Source of the DNA: Ideonella sp. MAG2
GTDB taxonomy: Bacteria; Pseudomonadota; Gammaproteobacteria; Burkholderiales; Burkholderiaceae_C
Assembly: GCA_004359425.1 (NCBI GenBank)
Contig: PTEU01000001.1
Location: forward strand, 1,898,098-1,962,097
Length of the DNA: 64,000 nt
Direction: 5' to 3'
The notes beneath the pieces were generated by a model. The model was not told the DNA's origin. It worked only from the letters and a program-made list of their open reading frames with translations, and did not search any database. The position numbers were made by a program, and so were the translations under genes. This document shows, piece by piece, positions 61,433 through 64,000 of the stretch (position 1 is its first letter; each line of letters opens with the position of its first letter).

Positions 61433-61481
61433 CCCCGGCTGGGCATGCATCAGCCCAGCAGCTCAGCAGCCCCACACAGCA

Positions 61482-61511
61482 AGCCCTGCGGCCCGCAGCC
61501 CAGGGCTTTTT
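61482..61511 (+). terminator. rho-independent terminator of the chemotaxis operon
   Basis: AGCCCTG (61482) pairs with CAGGGCT (61501) around a GC-rich loop, then TTTTT. About 50 bases after the cheW stop. Confidence 0.8.
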
Positions 61512-61866
61512 GCTGTCTTCATGAAGGCCATTGGCAGCCTGTGTGGCCCTCAGGAGCGTGGTGCAGATCCGCCGCTACGTCAGCCGCCTTATCTCCCTGT
61601 GGCCGGGCGAGGCGACGCACCAAAAGCAAAGGGCCACTCACGTGGCCCTGGGCTTACCGCAGAGCTAACAAGCCAGCGGTCACTGTGACACCGGTAACGG
61701 GTTCCGGACTCCGCCCATTGGTGCGGTCGGTTGTTTTTGTCGCAGTGAGGCCATTGTGCTTGCTTTCGGTGACGCTGATGTGACGAGATAAGGGGGTTTT
61801 GCCCTTCAAACGCGGGAGCTGGGTTGGTTCGGGACTTTTTGCACACAATCGTCCGCCATACCGCCC
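61512..61866. other. intergenic region with a minus-strand terminator
   Basis: 355 bases between the chemotaxis operon and the convergent sensor kinase. A hairpin AGGGCCAC/GTGGCCCT at 61630-61649, followed on the minus strand by TTTGCTTTTG, fits a terminator for the kinase. Two overlapping minus-strand frames of 64-85 codons cover 61600-61850 but neither has a convincing ribosome-binding site or known motif. They are not called as genes. Confidence 0.5.
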
Positions 61867-64000
61867 TTAGGCCAGCAGCAAACCCAGGCAGACCCGCACC
61901 CCATCGGCCTGGTTGTGCAGGGTGATGGTGCCGCCCATTTTGGCCATATAGGTGCGCGCCACAAACAGCCCCTGCCCTCGGTGGCTGGCGTCTTGGCCTT
62001 CTCGGCCCGCCCCCGTGTCCTGCGACACACCGTAATCAAAGACCCGCCCTAGCAGGTCTTGGGGCACCCCTGGCCCCTGGTTGCTGATCTGCACCTCCAC
62101 GCCTTGGGCGGTGAGTACACAGCGCAGTTCAATGGCGGTACCTGGGTGGCGGAAGCGATCCGCATTGGTCAGCACATGCGTGACCGCGTCCTCCAGGGCG
62201 TACTCGTCGGCGCGCACCCATAGCGGTGGTGCGTCGTGCGCCGCGTCCAGGTGGACCCGCTCAATCCCGGCGTGGGGAGCGTTCTGGGCCACTTGGCGCA
62301 AAAAGGCCATCAAGTCCAGGGCTTGCACACCCAAGGTGGTGGCCTCAAAGGCCTCGGTGGGCGAGGCCTGGCCGTACAACACCTTGATGGCCTGCTGCAT
62401 GCGGTGGATGTAGCGGTGGCTGGGGTCGTCTGCTTGGGCATGCAGCACCATCAGCGACTGCAAGGGCGACATGATCTCGTGGCCCACCGCATGCCATTGG
62501 TCCTTCTCTTGCTGCACCCGAAGGTGTTCACGCCGCACATCGTCGTTGACCCGCTGCATCAAGTCGCCCAGCGTGCCCGCCAACAAGCCCAGCTCGTCGG
62601 CCCCACGCAAATCCGCCACGTCCAGCCGGATCTCGCTGGTTGGCCCTTTGACCTCCCGCGACACCAGCGCCGCGCGTTGAGTCAGCACCGTAATGCGCCG
62701 GATGATGCGCAGCTCAATGGCCAGCCAGGTCAGCAACACGGCCAGCAGCATGGCCCCCACAAAGCCCGCCACCCGCGTAGCCACCACGCTGAGCTGGCGG
62801 TTGACGCTGCGCACATCTCCCGTCAGCGTCAGCTCGTAACGGCCCAGGCTGGTGGTGATGGTTTCCCGCGCCACCAAGGGTGTGTCGTAGCCTTCTACCG
62901 GTAAGCGGCGGATCAGCGCGTCCATCAAGGGGGCGCTGGGCTCGGGCGGCGCATGGCCGCTGAGTTCGGCCACCTGCGCCCCATTGGCAGTGCGGATGTT
63001 CAAGGTCTCGCCCGGCAACAACAGGCTCTGCAAGGCTTGGAGAGAAAACGGCGCGGTAGGCTCGCCCTGGGCGCTGTCAAAGAGAGGCGCGCTCTCAGCC
63101 CCAGGGGGCAGGACCTGCACGCGCAACAGCATGCGGTCCAGGTCTTGCGGCGGCCAGACAATTTGGGCGCGGCGGGTCTGCAAGTCGTCTCGGAAAACCT
63201 CCACCGGCAAGCGCACCGAGAAGAAGGCTTGGCGCAAGCAATCCTCGGGCTCTGCGGCGGAGCCTACGCTGGCCGCAGATGCCGCAGATGCCATGTCCAC
63301 CGCGCCCGGTAAAGGCCCCAGGCAGCGCAGGTCGCGCCAGAGCCAACCGCGAAAGTCCCGCACTGGCTTATCGGCCGTTTGGCCATCTTCGGCCTCGACA
63401 AAACCGGTCAGCCGCCCGCGCTGCGCCAAGCTGCTGCCGGCTGCCGGTGGCTCCGTGGGTGCTTCAAATGGGGCCATCCAGCGCGAGGTCTGCCCACGCA
63501 TTTGCAGGGTGACGCGCACGCGGTGGGCGGCGCTCAGGTCGCGCTCACCCACACGCCGGGCCACCAAAGCCGGGCTGGGCACGCTGCCCACGGCATAGAT
63601 AAAGCCCCCCGCCAAAGGGCTGCTGCCAATGGCCACGCACAACTGGGCCTCTTGACCACCGGGCAAGGCATAGCGCACGCCGCAGCCCGCCATCTCCACG
63701 GCCTGCTGCACCTTGGTGCGGTCGTCAAAGTCGATGGCCGAAAAGGGCAACACCACCGGGCGCAAGCCCACACCCGGCGGTGGCGCCATGGCCGGGTTGA
63801 GCAGGGCCAACTGGCCGGTGGGGTGGCGCAGGCGGGCACTGATCTGCCCCAGGGTTTTGGCAAAGCCCTGGGTATAGGCCTGCAAGCCCTGGATCTTTTC
63901 TTCGAGTAGCACCGAGAGCGCCAAGCCCACGGTGGCCAGCGCCAGCAGCGCAAACGCGCCGCGAAAGAACACCCGCAGTCGCAGCGGTATGCGGGTGGGC
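61867..64000 (-). CDS. membrane sensor histidine kinase (5' end beyond window)
   Basis: At least 701 residues; the frame is still open at the window edge (…PTRIPLRLRVFFRGAF), so the true start is outside. TM1 near the N-terminus (FALLALATVGLALSVLL), a long ~380-residue periplasmic sensor with no domain I recognise, TM2 (VAGFVGAMLLAVLLTWLAIEL), HAMP-like stretch. Kinase: DQWHAVGHEIMSPLQSLMVLH (His in H-box HEIMSPLQ), DAVTHVLTNADRFRHPG (N-box), NQGPGVP, GQGLFVARTYMAKMGG. No response regulator is next to it within the window. Confidence 0.88.
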   Translation of the reverse strand, partial: PTRIPLRLRVFFRGAFALLALATVGLALSVLLEEKIQGLQAYTQGFAKTLGQISARLRHPTGQLALLNPAMAPPPGVGLRPVVLPFSAIDFDDRTKVQQAVEMAGCGVRYALPGGQEAQLCVAIGSSPLAGGFIYAVGSVPSPALVARRVGERDLSAAHRVRVTLQMRGQTSRWMAPFEAPTEPPAAGSSLAQRGRLTGFVEAEDGQTADKPVRDFRGWLWRDLRCLGPLPGAVDMASAASAASVGSAAEPEDCLRQAFFSVRLPVEVFRDDLQTRRAQIVWPPQDLDRMLLRVQVLPPGAESAPLFDSAQGEPTAPFSLQALQSLLLPGETLNIRTANGAQVAELSGHAPPEPSAPLMDALIRRLPVEGYDTPLVARETITTSLGRYELTLTGDVRSVNRQLSVVATRVAGFVGAMLLAVLLTWLAIELRIIRRITVLTQRAALVSREVKGPTSEIRLDVADLRGADELGLLAGTLGDLMQRVNDDVRREHLRVQQEKDQWHAVGHEIMSPLQSLMVLHAQADDPSHRYIHRMQQAIKVLYGQASPTEAFEATTLGVQALDLMAFLRQVAQNAPHAGIERVHLDAAHDAPPLWVRADEYALEDAVTHVLTNADRFRHPGTAIELRCVLTAQGVEVQISNQGPGVPQDLLGRVFDYGVSQDTGAGREGQDASHRGQGLFVARTYMAKMGGTITLHNQADGVRVCLGLLLA

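Noticed and set aside
61654..61848. 64-codon minus-strand frame between cheW and the sensor kinase
   Set aside because: No ribosome-binding site or motif, overlapping an alternative frame; evidence too weak to call a gene.
1..64000. CRISPR arrays, insertion sequences, integrases, rRNA genes
   Set aside because: No regularly spaced direct repeats, transposase or integrase motifs, or rRNA sequences were seen.

Overview
The window looks like the chromosome of a Burkholderiales bacterium, most probably a Comamonadaceae relative (Rhodoferax/Acidovorax/Limnohabitans-like). The DNA is GC-rich with strong G/C third-position bias. Housekeeping order (hemF-nadD-rsfS-rlmH...maf-rng, tolB-pal-cpoB) is beta-proteobacterial, as are the LytS/LytTR pair with a 2TM protein and the pilus genes. 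This placement is inferred from protein character, not from a database search.

Layout. 0-2.5 kb: DUF1801 protein, YpfJ-like metalloprotease, a small hypothetical gene, dcd. 2.5-19.3 kb: an MSHA-type (type IVa) pilus locus on the minus strand. It starts with mshI, a PilN-like gene, mshJ, a greatly enlarged mshK-like gene and mshL, several joined by ATGA overlaps. Then come a gutted mshE, mshG, mshF-like, mshA, a terminator and a giant mshQ-like adhesin, and finally mshC-mshD-mshO. Two plus-strand genes sit between mshQ and mshC; they resemble the D-amino-acid enzymes DadA and DsdA but have lost catalytic motifs. 19.5-24.5 kb: Mpo1-like gene, a LexA-box-controlled 27-codon ORF, two tRNA-Lys genes, tcdA, cpoB-pal-tolB. 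24.6-32.2 kb: a run of housekeeping genes in which at least five loci carry internal deletions, fusions or frameshifts (msbA-like, aldo/keto reductase::HDOD chimera, rng, ABC permease, nadD/rsfS). 32.2-43.8 kb: intact hemF, acyltransferase, purD, EptA-like transferase, yebC, HerA-like ATPase, LytS/LytTR pair, 2TM gene, a palindromic intergenic repeat, glnS. 43.8-50.5 kb: accessory genes (RES/Xre-type toxin-antitoxin pair, NERD nuclease-helicase, Sel1-repeat protein, CsgG-like lipoprotein, YqhA-type membrane protein, methyltransferase). 50.4-61.5 kb: a NarL-type two-component pair and a chemotaxis operon (CheZ-like protein, cheY, cheA, three MCPs, cheW) closed by a terminator. The right edge holds a sensor kinase cut by the window end.

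How it works together. The left third encodes a surface pilus machine and adhesin. Its extension ATPase MshE has lost its catalytic core, so as written the pilus could not be extended without another ATPase. The right end encodes a complete excitation branch of chemotaxis (receptors, CheW, CheA, CheY and a candidate phosphatase) without CheR/CheB, although two receptors end in the WxxF tail that normally tethers CheR.

Most interesting candidates: (1) the LexA-box-controlled microprotein beside the tRNA-Lys genes; (2) the DadA-like/DsdA-like pair with lost catalytic residues inside the MSHA locus; (3) the cluster of internal deletions between 2.5 and 32 kb, which hits the essential gene nadD and must be checked against reads before any biology is drawn from it; (4) a minimal CheZ-like protein retaining the D-x3-Q catalytic pair.
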